Shown here in pieces: positions 11,401 to 26,400 of a DNA stretch of 64,000 nt. Made by a program: the position numbers and the translations under genes. Under the pieces are notes generated by a model. That model did no database searches, had not been told where the DNA came from, and saw nothing but the letters and a program-made list of their open reading frames with translations. The DNA lies in the NCBI GenBank assembly GCA_914767715.1, contig OU612065.1:13022001-13086000 (forward strand), written 5' to 3'. This stretch comes from Membranipora membranacea (Eukaryota; Bryozoa; Gymnolaemata; Cheilostomatida; Membraniporidae). The first letter of the stretch is position 1; every line of letters begins with the position of its first letter.

Positions 11401-14400
11401 GAAGAGTCTCTGTTTAGTACATCGAGTACCAGAGCTAGATTGTTATTCTCACAGTTTAGAAGCTGTGCGTTTATTCTGGGAGCAGAGGTAGACCAGTTAG
11501 CTAAGATGGTACCCAGAGCTTTTCTGGCATGCAAAATGGACAGTCCTAGATTTATCTACAAAACAGATATCAGTAGTAACTTACATACAATAATGAGGCA
11601 CACCAACAAATCTTACCAGGATGCCATTTACGTTTAAGTTATAAATTAGATATAATAAGATGAGATATGATTTATTATAGCCTTCACATAAAGCATTGAA
11701 ACAATGCTTTTAAAGGGAGTGGTTAATAAGTCGGTGGCAATTAAATTGTAACACATTTGAAAAAGAAACAGAAGAAAAATGACCAAGCACTGGCAAGCAT
11801 AAAAAAATCTATACCCAAACCATCCATTGTCTGTCATATACTTTGAATTGTAGTCTTCGGATGATATATCTGGCCGTATTGTATCATTATCATCATTGTA
11901 TCGTTGTATCTTATATCACACACCTTATTAAGATGCATATGAGAGGGAGCTTTCTGAGTTATACGGCTTAGTTCACATCTGAGAAGCTTTGTACTATCGG
12001 TACGTTTCTGATCTGTGTTAGCTGTGTTTGTTCTCGAGGGCTGAACCTTCTTAACAGGCTTGAGATCCGGCTCAGGCTCTGCATCCAGCTCATCCAAACT
12101 ATGAACAGGAGAAACAAATATGATCATCAAAAATCATTTGGTATCTGTATGACTTATTAAAGTTCTAGCAAATGAAGCAGGTTGTACGGTGAGATTAAAC
12201 CTACGAGCTCCAGAGAATGCAATTATATTTCTTGGTGACTTGACATGTCACCAGATTACCCTCCTTATGACGCATCAGATTAGGTCAACTTGGCTGAGGT
12301 TGGTGTCAACCCCTCCCGGCAATGTAGTCAATATTCATCTCATGATTTTCTCGCTTATTTCCATATCAAGATTTTATTTACCTCTCCAGGTCAGCAGATG
12401 GTAGAGCTGATGTAGGGAGGATTCCAAAGTCGATCATTCTCTCCGTAATGTTGTCATGTTTGTCATTACCAGCAGTGGGACATGGCCTAAAAGTGAAACA
12501 ATTAAAATTAGATGAAAAACCAACGAAGCAATTCGGTTAATTCGAGCCTCTTGGGAAACAACATCTCAAAAAAGATACTTATCTTTCCAAAACAGCATTA
12601 AACTTAAATAACATCACTTACTTGGTCTTTTGTTTTGATAGCTTGTCAGGACTGTCTTCTAAAAACCTGTAACAAAAGATAACATCACTGTATTTGCAAA
12701 ACCATGTTCATTTAAAATAGAAAAACAATAGGTTTAACCAAATCAAACTGTCACAAACTTTTTAATATCTTTCCAATAGAGAAGTAATAATAATTGCTAT
12801 AGCCATGCGAGAATGAGAATAAATAATGTATGCTGGCCGATGACAAAGTGCTCACACTTTGTAAGGGTTGCTGGTAGTGGCATTCGATTATGGAATGGAA
12901 TGCCACTACCAGAAACTGAACTAGGAAATGACTAGAAGGAGGAAATGCTTACAGTTGGTGTAAGGCTTGAAGTAGTCCTGAAGGGCTCTCTCTATGATTA
13001 TCATAAACTAGTCTAAGATGTGATGGTGGTACATTCAGCATCTCTAGTAGCACCTGTAATACATGAGCAAATAATGTGAGACTATTGAAGGTGACTAAAA
13101 CAAAATAATCAAAGTGTATAGCTAACACATCAGTCAGTAAAATAGTGTTTACACAGAGTTGGTTGTCCAACGACAGAAACCGTTGTAAAAAGGCACTTCA
13201 ACATATCTTTATGACAATAACAAGCTAGTGCTGTCCTGCAACCACTCAAAGGTAGTATGACAAAATGTCAGTCACCACAGCATATATTATGGGTGTGGTG
13301 AGTGTTGCAAGCGATTGAATATAGTATGCCAAATTGTACTAACCAAGAAGTGTTTTCTCGAGTCCTCATCCATGTCTGGAAAAGGATCCTCCCCTTTCTC
13401 AGGAGATGATGGTGAAGCCCCGGCAGCAGCAGGAGTGGCAGATGCTGCTGACTCCAGGCTGGTTAGAGATTTATTCGAGCTGAGTGGACTCTGTGGATCA
13501 GTTGATGATGTCACTGACATGTTACTTGGGTTGTTCTCCAGTTTTATATACATCATCAGTGATAAGATCTGGATGATAAACAACATAAGAATGTACATAG
13601 TAGATAAAAACTCTGAAGATTCACGGTCATCTATTTCTGTGATGATTTAATGTTATTTTACTGACGTTTACAATTTAGTACAATGACGCAACTTGATGGT
13701 GATCCTTAGAGATAGTTGGTGCGTGAATCTTATCACAAGAGCTTACCTCTAGATCGGGGACGATCCAGTTTTTACTTAGTCTAGTACCCATTCCAGCCAG
13801 GTTAACTAAACTCCTGATTACTTCTAAGTTATCATAAGGCACCTGTTGTGATACAAACTGTTCAAAGGCTTTCAGACAGAGCGACAGTACCCAGTGTGTC
13901 TCAATGTCAAATAGAGCACCTGTAAAATAGACAAAGTTGGCTTTAAACCGTGGTTAAACAATAAAATAACACCCGTTTTAACCAGTTACGATTCAATAGA
14001 ATGGCAATTGATGATATTTCTATATGAGGAGTATGACTTTCTTTCTGGACAGCATACAAGGTTCTATTAGATTCCAGCCAGATGAAATCAATTGCGCAAT
14101 GGAATTAGGATAACAGTCACTAACCTTTCATGAGTTTGTTGGCATTCTCCACAAATAGATTGGTAATGAGTGAAACTATGTGAGTATCATAGAAGTTTGA
14201 TTCACATTTCGATGAGAGGATGAGCTGATCTTTCACCTGTCAGGAGGATGTTAATAATTTGTAATAATAAGGTTATACAAACATCATTTCTCCAACATCG
14301 GTAAGTTTTAAGTGACCACTCACTGACAGAGGTACGGTCAGAAGTGAATATGTAAACTCTATGCCGCAAAAACAATTGATATTAGAGCCGCATGAAGTCA

Positions 14401-17400
14401 AATTTTGTGATGGTAACCTTCACAATAGGAGTCGATATTCACCACAAAGATTTTCTGCATAACAGTTTGTTTTTATCAAGTTTTAGAAACAACAATTTCA
14501 ACATAAGCTAATACAGCTCATCAAATATTATATAAAGACAGCGTGACAGATACTCACCATTTTCCGTTTACGAGTGGTAGTATCTATAAGCATTGATTGT
14601 AACCTATCAGGGAAGTGTTTGAGTATCACAGCTTCTTTCTCATCTGACCCGTAGTCGAGATATCGGACAGAAACACCCGGAGATTTTATCTGAGGGAATC
14701 CAGTCAGGATAAACAGGCACAGTACTAAATTCAAATCATTCTACAAAAGATAACAAGTAAAAAGTGAAAGCAGATTAGGGGTAATGACTATGTTATTACT
14801 GCAAAACAACATACAAAAAGATAACTTTGGCAATTTGTTATCATAGTTTCTATGTCTATCTTATCTCATTGTGTAAGTCCAGTGATATTCAAAGCAGAAT
14901 GTATTTGTAATATTACAAATATGTTTTCTTTTAATACTATTTTTTTCCTTTAATTTTTTTGGGTATTCTGTAAAACATTCCCAACGAATGGGTATTATCC
15001 AAAATAAAGTTCGTATAAATATTATATTATATTATGTTAATGTATATGTATCATTGCCGATATAAATGATGATAAAGCTTTGTTCACCTCTTTGTGATGA
15101 GTATTAGATATGGTATCAGTGAGATATTTTCTCATGATTCCCGACCAGTGAGGAGTATTCACTAACTGCTGTAATAACCTGATCAGAGAATATGACCAGT
15201 CTACTCCCTGCTGCCTGAAAGTAAACAAAGGATAAGATTAGGAGTAGGTGATCCTTGATTGCTTCAAGTTAATTGACTTACGCAAGATTAACAAACATGT
15301 AGCCCCACAAAATTGATAGTAGCAAATTTTTGGCAAGCTTTGACAACACAGTCTGTTTAATGTTGCCATTCATAGCCTTACTATGTAGATTCAAATTCAT
15401 TTCATCGTGGTTTGATATTTGAAATTTGGAAAATAGGTACTGGTCATCATTAAGTATAAACACTAGACAGTATGACACTAACTTATCCAGGCAGGCAGAG
15501 GCAGCCTGTAGTATAAACTCTATTGTAGCCAGTCCGCTCTCTTTCCCCTCCAGCTCAGAGAGAGATTTCTTCTGTGTCTTTATGACTGCTTCATCAGTGA
15601 CCTTCAAATATGATAATATCAATCAACTTCAGATGTTGGTAAATTTGTGATCTTATTTGATATGGTACGTTTAGTGTAATGATGATCTCCAGTCTAAAAT
15701 TGAAAATGAGATTTCAAAACAACAAACATTCATATCTAGACTTTTAGCTACCTGAGTAGAGATTGTTGATTTTTGCATAAGCTGAGCCAGAAGCCCCAGA
15801 GCGAGATGCTGTACAGTACTGTGCTGTACCCCAGCAGCATGTCCACTGTGAGAGAAACCAATAGTATGGGTTAGTCGAGGCACAACTTGTAAGCTCATTG
15901 TATCAACACCACAAAATAATAGGAAGCAATAAAACAAAAATGACTAATATCCCCTTTGAGATCGGCTTGAGTGATAACTAATACCCTTGTGCCATGTGGG
16001 GCTAGTAGTTTGATCTGCAAAGTGGTTGAAATAATAGCATCTATGAGATTCCTACCCCTTCATTTATCTTCACAACAAATTATTCTAGACTCCATCACAA
16101 TGAGGTATAGGACCAGGCACTGCATCCCATCGCACCTGATTGGCCAGAACCCAGCAGCATTAGCATGCAATGTACAGGGACAATAAACAGTTTCGATCAG
16201 AAAAAAAATTGAAGTTGGTCGGATGATGATTGAACATTCCCTACAGGATGAAAATGTGTGTAGATCAACTATTTCAATGTAAGCCAGTATGGTTATATAC
16301 CTCGCAAAGTAGAATATAAATTTCAGAAAGTCTATTGTAGTTAGCATCATGTTTAGCTCGGCGTCGTACTGTTCATCTAATGTGATGATGGATCCCAGCA
16401 ATCCCATAATTCTCTCTTGTGAGTGCTGTACAAACACTTCCTCTCTATATTCTACAACTGTTCCTCCTACAAAAAGATAATTATAACAATACTCTGATTC
16501 CTCAACTGCTTATCCAACATGAAATACAAAGGAGGCAACGGTGGAATTTATTTTTTGTAATAGCGGTGTGCTGAAAACATGAAACAAACACACACTTTTT
16601 GACACAAAAGAACCTGTAAGGTATGAATTATAACTTAGCTCACCTTTGTTGTTGAGAATTGATACCTTCTGGAGACATTCAGTTACTAGTGTAAGACACT
16701 GTGTCAGCAGAGATGCAGCTGTGTCAGTATAATCATCAGAGTCAGCCTCGAGCGAGCGACCTTCGCCCTGCTCAAACACAGCTCCAGCCATAGAAAGAGT
16801 AAGTTGTGAGAACTGAACCCACGAGTGCTGGTGTATGTATGAGGACAGTGCATTAGACTCACAGGCTGATTTTACTACAAAGTACCAAAAAGAAAGATGA
16901 CAATAAATGGTATCCATAGAATATCTTTAGGGTGAGTATTTAAGATAAATATCAAACAAATATAACTCTTTCTATTACCACTACTCAGTTACGGGAAACT
17001 CACATATAAATTGCATTTTGGCACTTATTATACAGAATACAGAATATAACTAACGTCTGACTTGAGGAAACTTGATGACATCGTGATCAGCTTCATGACC
17101 AGGTTGAGTTTTCCCAGTTTTGTAGCACCCGTAACACAAGTCAAAATCATCACAGACTTTACAATGTACTCTCTCTCCGCTAATGAAGGCCTGACACAGG
17201 TCACATTTATACCTGAAAGTATAGCAGAGATAGAGATAGGAAATGCATGGTTACTGGGAACTTTTGAAACTGATATGGGTAACAACAGTTTTCACATGGG
17301 ATGAACAAATTTTGCTCGTACATGTTGTACTGATTGATTCAGTTTCAAATTGATCTACACATCTTCTTTACTTAAGTAATTGAAATCCTTGCAAAAAACG

Positions 17401-20400
17401 GGAGAAAGAAGCAGCCACAAACTACATCTAACAAACTACATCTAACAAACTACATCTAACAAACTACATCTAACAAACTACATCTAACAAACTACATCTA
17501 ACAAACTACATCTAACAAACTACATCTAACAAACTACATCTAACAAACTACATCTAACAAACTACATCTAACAAACTACATCTAACAAACTACATCTAAC
17601 AAACTACATCTAACAAACTACATCTAGCAACGATCATTAATTTTAAAAACGCAACAAGCAATAAAGTATCAAGATGAAGCATAGAAAAATACAAATCTGG
17701 TTGGCTGCATAATTGTTCACTTACATGAAGTACACGAAGCTGTGATCATCCTTGTGCTCTGGCCCTCCAGGTGTCAGACCTCCAGTGAAGCATGTGACAC
17801 ACAGATCCATATCTACACAGTCTAGACAGCGATACCGTCTACCCGGCATAGACTGCTGACATCCATCACAGTATATCTCTACATCTAATAAGTCACAGTG
17901 TCGCGCTATGAACATCTGAACATCCTACAATCAATGAGCGAAAGAAAGAAATTATAGTGGCGTTGTGTGCAACGTATTTAAAAAACCAAAATAGTCTTAA
18001 AATTTCATTGACAATAATGACTAAACATTCAGTAGAAAGGGGCTTTACAGCAGTTTTACATTGAGACTATTAAATATGCTGTAACCATGAATGAGGAGTG
18101 AGCTACTATTTGTACACGAGAAACAAGCCTTTGAGTAGTTTGACCTGCTCCATGTGATATGTGGCCTTAACAAAGCTTCTAAGGCCAGTGCTAACATAGC
18201 ATATGAGAACCAATTCTTACACCTAAAACTTGGAAAAGAAGATAGAAGATCAAGATTGAATGTGTGACTAAGTATCTGAATGTAATAGGCTCATACCTTG
18301 CTCTTTGTCCTTGGCTGACTATGCTTATTGTACCACTCTGTAAATCTTTTCTGACATTCACCAAAGTATTTCTTATCTCTATCATAGATCTCCATCTCTA
18401 CTTTATCCTCAGTAGGCACATCTATCCTCTCTCTAATCGCTACATTGTCTGTTAATTCAATAGATAGATATCCCCAGATGACAAAAATCGGAACAGAAAA
18501 ATGATTTGCAGCCAACAATTTATGCATAGTATCAAGTATTTTGTGATTGACTTGCATTTATTGACTGTGAGTCAATGAATGACAAGCTGTTGGTGATTCT
18601 CAGAAAATGCATAAAAATATCTGCTGAATTCTGAACACTCATAAATCTTCTGTATTAGTCAAATGAGATTCACTTACAAGCTTATTTATATATTATCATG
18701 TACATCAGATTATTATATCATTATATATATTATCATATTATTTGGCATAAGATTCTCTGAGCTAGACTTACTTTTGGAAGCATCAAAGAATAATTGAGGT
18801 AGATTGATTTCCTTGAGAAACTGTAAGTCATTTTCTCTCCATTCGACATCCAGTAGGTGAAGTAAACAGGCCTGTATGATTGAACTAGCTGCCTCTATAC
18901 TCCTGCGATTAGAATAGTCAATTGTTTCAGCATAAATTGGAAGGAAGATAGATCAAAAGCTCCACAATGAGCAGAGAATGAAGTGAACAGTTTAAGGAAC
19001 TAACAATGTCTAGTTTTGGGGCGCCAACAGCTTCTATTAGGAAAGGATTTGTGATATTCCAAATCTAACATCTCTTTGCATATTTTTTGATAATAGAAGG
19101 CCACAAGATTAGACACAGCTAACCCAAACTAACTAAGGGCACATATAATTCTTATAATACAGAGTTTATTTACACCTAAAGCACTCATCTTTCTAAAGCA
19201 ATGTGACAAGGTTCAGTTGTTCTAATAATGCATTTGTGTTTGACACCTTAAATTTAACCTGGCCTTGTAGACTTACATTTTGTAGTTCTCTTGTCATTGC
19301 CAATGCATTATCAAAAGTACCACACGCTTTGGTTGCTCTCTTATTTCAGGCTATGTTAATTACTCTTATCTTGCTTACTCGCAATATCTGTCTCATTCCT
19401 ATTCTCAACATATTCAACGACTGTAGACCTACTCTTTTCAATTCAATGTAAAAACTAACTTGTTCTTTGGTGAGGCAGTAGTGACGGGAGGTGATTTATT
19501 AGCTTTGACGAGTTGTCTTATCAGAGAATAGAATCTCTGTCTCAGTCTGGACTCCTGTTCGAGACCACAACCATCAACAGCGTCAGCGTAGTGTGAGGGA
19601 AACTGCTTCTGTGACTTCAGAACTGCTCGCAGCATCAGCACATTATCTATCTGTTAAATGCATAAATATATTCCTATCACTTTATGAAATAATTGAGGGG
19701 ATCCTGTCAGCACCTTCATGCTTATGAGTCTTAAAGGGCAACCAAGGTTTCAAACAACTTCTCATTGATGGCCATTGATTAATAGCAGATTGCACCTTCT
19801 GCATGGGGAAAAAGACAAAATATAATTCGGATGATTATTTAGCCAGAATTCTTGTGAAACATTTCTTCCATCAGGTACTCAAACTAAGCTAAAAGAGAAT
19901 ACCACATAGCAGTTTCCTGTTCCTGTTATTATTTGGCCTGTGCTCTATAATTATTACAGCAAAGTCTTGGAACCTCCCCTAAACTGAAGTGTTACCCAGC
20001 TTAGAGTCAGCAACTACTTTGAAGGGCGACCAAGGTTTCGCAGCAAATAATGTGCTGGGCAGCATCAGCTTTGTGCATTACGCGATGCAAAACTCAAAGT
20101 AGTTGCTGACTCTAAGCTGGGTAACACTTCAGTTTAGGGGAGGTTCCAAGACTTTGCTGTAATAATTATAGAGCACAGGCTAAATAATAACAGGAACAGG
20201 AAACTGCTATGTGGTATTCTCTTTTAGCTGAGTTTGAGTACCTGATGGAAGAAATGTTTCACAAGAATTCTGGCTGAATAATCATCCGAATTATATTTTG
20301 TCTTTTTCCCCATGCAGAAGGTGCAATCTGCTATTAATCAATGGTCATCAATGAGAAGTTGTTTGAAACCTTGGTTGCCCTTTAATTCAAGCACTTTAGA

Positions 20401-23400
20401 ACATTAACTGAAAATATTATATCGTAATCTTGAATGAACCTCAATTTGTAACTTGTAGACGAATACCTCTTGATATGACAGTGAAAAAGGGCAGAGATAC
20501 AGGTGAGGCGTTTGGGCTCAGAGGAATACTTTACCTGTAGAATGTTGCCACTATCGGATAGCTTTAGATAGTCGCAGATGAACTGATAAGCCATACACAG
20601 AGATTTGGCCTTCTTAGTTCTCTCCTGAATAGCTTTCTCTACCATCAGACAATTCCAGCTTGGCTCTACTATAAACTCCAGAATCAGGTGAAACTGTCCA
20701 TACTTCTCAGGGATACTGCTCTCTAACTGGTAAACAATCAAGGCAATGTACTAAATCTTGGTTATGCATATTTATACGTTACCTTGTGGTTGAAAGTAGA
20801 TACACACTGAAATTGTTTGAAGGATCCGATAAACTTGAACTTGCTTTATAGTTAAAATAAACCTGATACAATCAAATAGGTGCACTTATAAAAATGGAAT
20901 AAAACAGTCCTGCAATTTGTGGCAACATGAAGTGTAATCCATGACCACAGTACTTTATTCCCTGAATCAATTTAAAGTTTGTTCTCTCCAACTCCTTGGT
21001 AGGAAACAGTGATAACGAGATCAGAAAAGAACATACTCTTTTCAGAAGATCATTATTGGCTACCCTCCTAGTCCCAGCCTTCCTAGGTTTGCTCATTTTC
21101 GTACATCTACTGACAGTTGGGGTCTTTGTGAGAGCAGCAAACTTAAGTAAAAGGTTAGCCTTGTCTATCATTTCTTTGGCTGTAAACAGAATATAAATGT
21201 AAATAATAGTAAAGGGGCATGAAAAGAAAGCAATCACAATCAATTAATTTAAAAAAGAAAACCATCTCATTTAGAAACAAGTCTTATTAAAAACATCAGA
21301 TTATACCGAAGACATGATCATCACATAAATGTTCATCAATGCAATATCTTGATACGTATTACCAATTACCGAACTATTGACAAATCATTGGAATCTTACC
21401 AAGAGTAAACTGGGGAGTGTCTCCGCGCTCCATCACCTTCTGTCGCTGTTGCATCTAAAGAAGAAAAAAAGACACAAACACATTCTAATAAAATGTAATG
21501 AAAAATGGGAAAAAGGACATAATAAATAAAAATACCTTGCAGTTACTACTCCTTGTTTGCTAGTTATCCTGACACTAATAAACTAAACAACACAGTAATT
21601 TAAGCTAAAATAATGGAGAATAGAATGAGTGCAATAATGTGAGAGAGCTCTTACCAGGGGCAGACGGAGCTGCTCAGCTAATGTGTAAGCTTGAAATATT
21701 CCTTCTACCAAGAAGCTTTCAGCATGTCCATTCTTTACTGAAATTGGAAACAGAGATAACTAAAACAATAAAAACCACTGGATGTCAAATTTTTGAAGCA
21801 ATAAAATAAATTTGAGCAAGGAGTTTCAATAAATAGCTATCATGTACCTTTTAAGCCCATACTGATCATGTTGTTGAGTGAGTGTTTTTGATATCCATTT
21901 AAATCCTGAGAAACAATGGGTTTTATATCACTTACTGTAATCATTCATGCTTTCACATAGTTCACTGGTGTGATAGACAAAGGCTGTAAATGTGTGCAGT
22001 ATGGCTGATGAGATCTCATCTGTACCCAGGTGATGGTTAGATCTACACTTACTCCGCAATCTGTAATTGTTGAACAAGAATAGAAGGCAAGTAGACATTG
22101 CATTGACTACAGATTAACATTTTCAGAGTTAAAAAAATCAATGCATATGGTCATCCAAAGTTGAAAACAATTTCCAATCTTGTTCAGCATACAAAGGTCT
22201 ACAAACACTCACAGCTGTAGGAGAGACTTGAATGGATCTGATTCACTGTCATTCAGTAGCTCTAGAAGGAATCCTTTTACTTCGTCAAACGCGCTGTGAC
22301 CCTAAAAGTAAGATGGCTCAGCATGACAATTAAATGTGTGGGCTAACAATGAATCGGTGTATGAATATTGATTATCATAAAAAATGTGATCAAATTGACT
22401 GGTGTACAAAATTGCTGTCTTCAATTATATGAAATGAGTTTTTGGTTGGTGTTAATTATCTATCTCTCTGACTGGACAACTTACATATCTACCAGAGAGT
22501 GATCTCTGTAACAGTTTATCTGATGGCTGATATCCAGCTCTGAACAAAGTCTTCCACAGATTACTTTTCAGCATCACAATCTCATTATCCTCGTCCACAT
22601 CAGCACTGCAGGCTGCCTCTGTCCTTACACTGGGCTGCATAGCTATAGTGTGTCCGCACACCTCACCTAGCAGCAAGGCCATTGAGAGGTGAAGGTCAAA
22701 TATCATACTGATCGGCTTCTCTGGTACACCTTTGGCTGTCACCTGTAATATCAAAATTGAACTTTAGGATTGGAGATGGGTCTTGACAACTTTAACAGCA
22801 CGATATACATTTGATACGCACTTCGATTTGTGATTTAACATGCAAGTGGGTAATAAGTAACCAAAAAGGTGATAGATGAATGGATTTGCAACTCACAGTA
22901 AACTTATATCCCCACTCATTGTTGCTGGGATCAGAGTGAAATGTAAACTCCAGCTTGCTGCCTTTGATCTCCACCTTAAGAGGCCAGCTGTCAGTACCGA
23001 CTTTCTGATCGTACTTATGAGAGATTCCCTGATGGTTGACAAACTCGAGGTAGTCATACTTCCTCTCAGTGTGACAGCGAGGATCAAACTCGATAATGAA
23101 TACCTTGGCTCCTGGACAGTTGTATACTTTACTGGTGTGAGTATTATTGTGATAGTTATGTGGAGACTCCTCAGACCAGGTATTTAATACCTCCATCACA
23201 GTAGTTTGGGTAGATATCCACTTATCACTGTCCAGCTGTAACAAATCGTGTTCATGACTTCAAATTACACATACACATTTAGGTCGATATCCAATTTAAT
23301 AATTTTATTTTGCTTATTGTACAGCATTCAAACCAAATCTAAGTATGAAATATTGAATATCCCCTTTTTCTTGCCCTCAGTGTTACTGCGGTCGCAATCA

Positions 23401-26400
23401 AATACAACAAAAATCATGCATATAGTAAGAAAATCAAGCAGCAAAATTACTCACAGGTGGAAATAAACTGGGAAGCCTTGTGCGTAGAATGCGAACTCGC
23501 TCCATAAATGGCCACAAAATTCTAAGAATCTCCATGCTAGTCTCCATATTTGAGCTTGCTTTACAATAATCCGATAAGAACACAACCTAAAAGTACAAAG
23601 AGAAGAATGTTTGAGTAGTCAGAGCTATGATGCACAATGAGAGCAGCATGGAAGGTCTGATGGGGGCCCAACAAGTCTGCACTTTCAGATGATCCAGTAA
23701 GCAACAGCAATGTTACAACAATGTTGGGCTTCAATTTATAATGGACTGCATTTTTCAAGAACATATTGAGGTATGTCTAAAAACAGTTTATACATACCAG
23801 CTGATGGATGATAGTGAATACAAAATCATCCTGATTGGAGAACATTGTCAGTAACTCCTCATCAGATTTTTGGAGAAGGCTCTCACAGAAGCGCACAAAG
23901 TGATCCATTGTCTTTGAGATGTCTAGAAATTATCATGAGTGGGTTGAATGGTTATAAATCTTTCACAGTCAAGGATATGAAATAAATAAAAAATGTCTCT
24001 GCAGCCATATAGGTGTGTCAATGGAAGTGTTGTGATAATGTGAGAGGTCCATATATAGATCTTACTTACACGCTACTAACAGGGACATTGATTTGTCTAT
24101 GAGTGATTGATTGTCAGCAGCTGTGACTGCATTGACCCAGGACAGCAGTCCAGTCTGCAAACATGACAGCAGCTTGACCAGAACAGAGTAAGTCACACCA
24201 GAAGTAAGAGCAGACAGAGAAGAGCTGGATGACCGGGACGTTTTCTCTGGAGATGCTGATGCGCCGGTAGATAGAGTAGAAGTGGTGTGTAGAGATTTGT
24301 GTAAAGTAACTATGAGCAAAGTATCCATCACCTCAAAACAGCTTTCATCTATAGACTGTAATAGAAACAGTGTAATGAGTGGCAATGCTACATCTACCAC
24401 AGTTCAGCTATTTCAGCCCTGCACAAACATACATAGCGTATCATTTACCATAGGGATGAGACAGAAAACAAACAATACAGTAATTTAACATGTCAATGCT
24501 TATCAGATTTCACCCCACATACCTCCGGAGTCTGTCCTGATTTGATGAACTCTTTAGGTTTGGGGAGATTGAGCAGAGCTGACGGTTCTACATCACTGAA
24601 GAACTGACAGAGAGATTCAAACACCAAACTTGTACTGGGCAGCTCATCTGCTCTCTACAATCATATCAACCAATCACAGGTCAAGGGTCTGAAAGTCATT
24701 TTCGCTTATTATACCAACAGTATATCTAGTTTTAAGCGCAGAAATTTGTGTACAAACTGAAGTGAATTGTGAAGCCAAGGGCCAAATAAGCAGAATAGCA
24801 GGAAATGAATGGTTGATTTTCCAGGTGTGGCTACATTTGTTGATAGATGGACAGACAGTCTGGAAGGGTTAATGGGGAGAATAACTCACATTGATGTCTT
24901 TGAGCATACGCAGAAGTTGTTCTTTCCTGGTATGGTCGTTTGGGAAAAAGGCTTTCGCGCCTACAAAAAGAGACTCTCATTAAACATGGCAACCTATACA
25001 CCCTCAAATACCATATGGAGAGAGATAACTATATTGATCATCACCATTGACTTTTCGGGGCTCATATGGCACCATAGCTAATGCAAAACTAAGACACTGT
25101 AAAAAAAGTTTATCAACCAGGCTATTATAGATAAGATCAGATCATGCTTTAATTTGGCCTCAGTTTAAATGTCCGCATGAGGTCGGAATTACTTCTACTC
25201 ATAACTTTACAGTTTTATCAGATACACTTTTGATCAAATATATTGGATCATATAAACCACTAGAGTTGAACTAGCTGATCTTACCATCCACAATGACGCT
25301 GCGAGCAATGGCTACCACAGACTGATCATACTGGGTTGGTGTGTTGATTATAGAACTGAATGTATCAAATAATATACTAGTATCGTTCTCCTCAGCATCA
25401 GGAGTCCAGTTAAGGAATACAGAATGGCACAAATGTAGCACCTGCCGAGTGATTGTCACATCACCATAGCTACAAAATGAAAAGAGTCGCTCTTGAACAC
25501 TGAAAACATAGGATATATACAATCAATATACCATGGAGCCTGGTAGGTTTTTTTTGTTTCTGATCTTTTTGGCAGGAGAGGTTTATCTGCACTCATTGCA
25601 GGAGCATTTTACTACAAAACCCATCCTAAAATCAAGAAATTTTTTTCTCAGTTTCCTAGTCTAGTGCTTAATGCTATAGTGTCAAACTTATTTCAGTTGT
25701 CCAACTTTATTCTTGTAGGAACCTGCATAGGTGCTGCTGGTAAAAAATCAAGTGGCAGATATCATTACCTTTGAGCTTTGGCAAATAGGTCAGAGATAAG
25801 TTGAGTACTAAGAGCTGTGAAATCTACATAGGGTATCTTAGCTCCTTGTATTTTCTTCGTCTCCAGACTCTTTATGATTGCAATGAGGAATGATAAAATG
25901 GCTGAACAGAATTCCGATCTCTTGATCTCAGACTCAGATAGAGAATTCTCTGATTCCATCAGCTGATCCTGAGTTCTCGGATATCCTGATACGTTCAAAC
26001 CCACAACTCCTATTCTATCGCAGGATTCTGAGCGTGGCCTGAGAAACTTCACTACTAAAATCTTTCCAACCATTTGTTCATTCAGAGTTAGATCCAACTC
26101 ATCCCTGAAATATCAAACATAAGCATAATTGAGTATAGTCAAAGAGTCACCGTCATTGAGTCATGGACTGCTATACTTGAAAGCACTGAAACTGAGGATG
26201 GCAGAGTGAGGTTTGGTCATACACAGCTTCTTGAGCTACTAATTAATTTAGTTAATATATTTTTTCCAATTGCGGCATTTACGGCAAAAAATGGTTCGGC
26301 TATTTTTATTCCCTGTTTTTTTGTTTCAACTGTTTTCCTAAGTAAGAAAATGGAATTTTTTCAAACGAAGAATACCTTCCTCATATAGAGTACTTTCAAT

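Noticed and set aside
17419-17628. CRISPR-like array
   Set aside because: Units are 14 bp with no spacers and lie in an animal intron. It is a minisatellite.
22876-23187. 103-codon plus-strand frame
   Set aside because: Antisense shadow of the ZZEF1 CUB-like exon, whose minus-strand translation matches the family.
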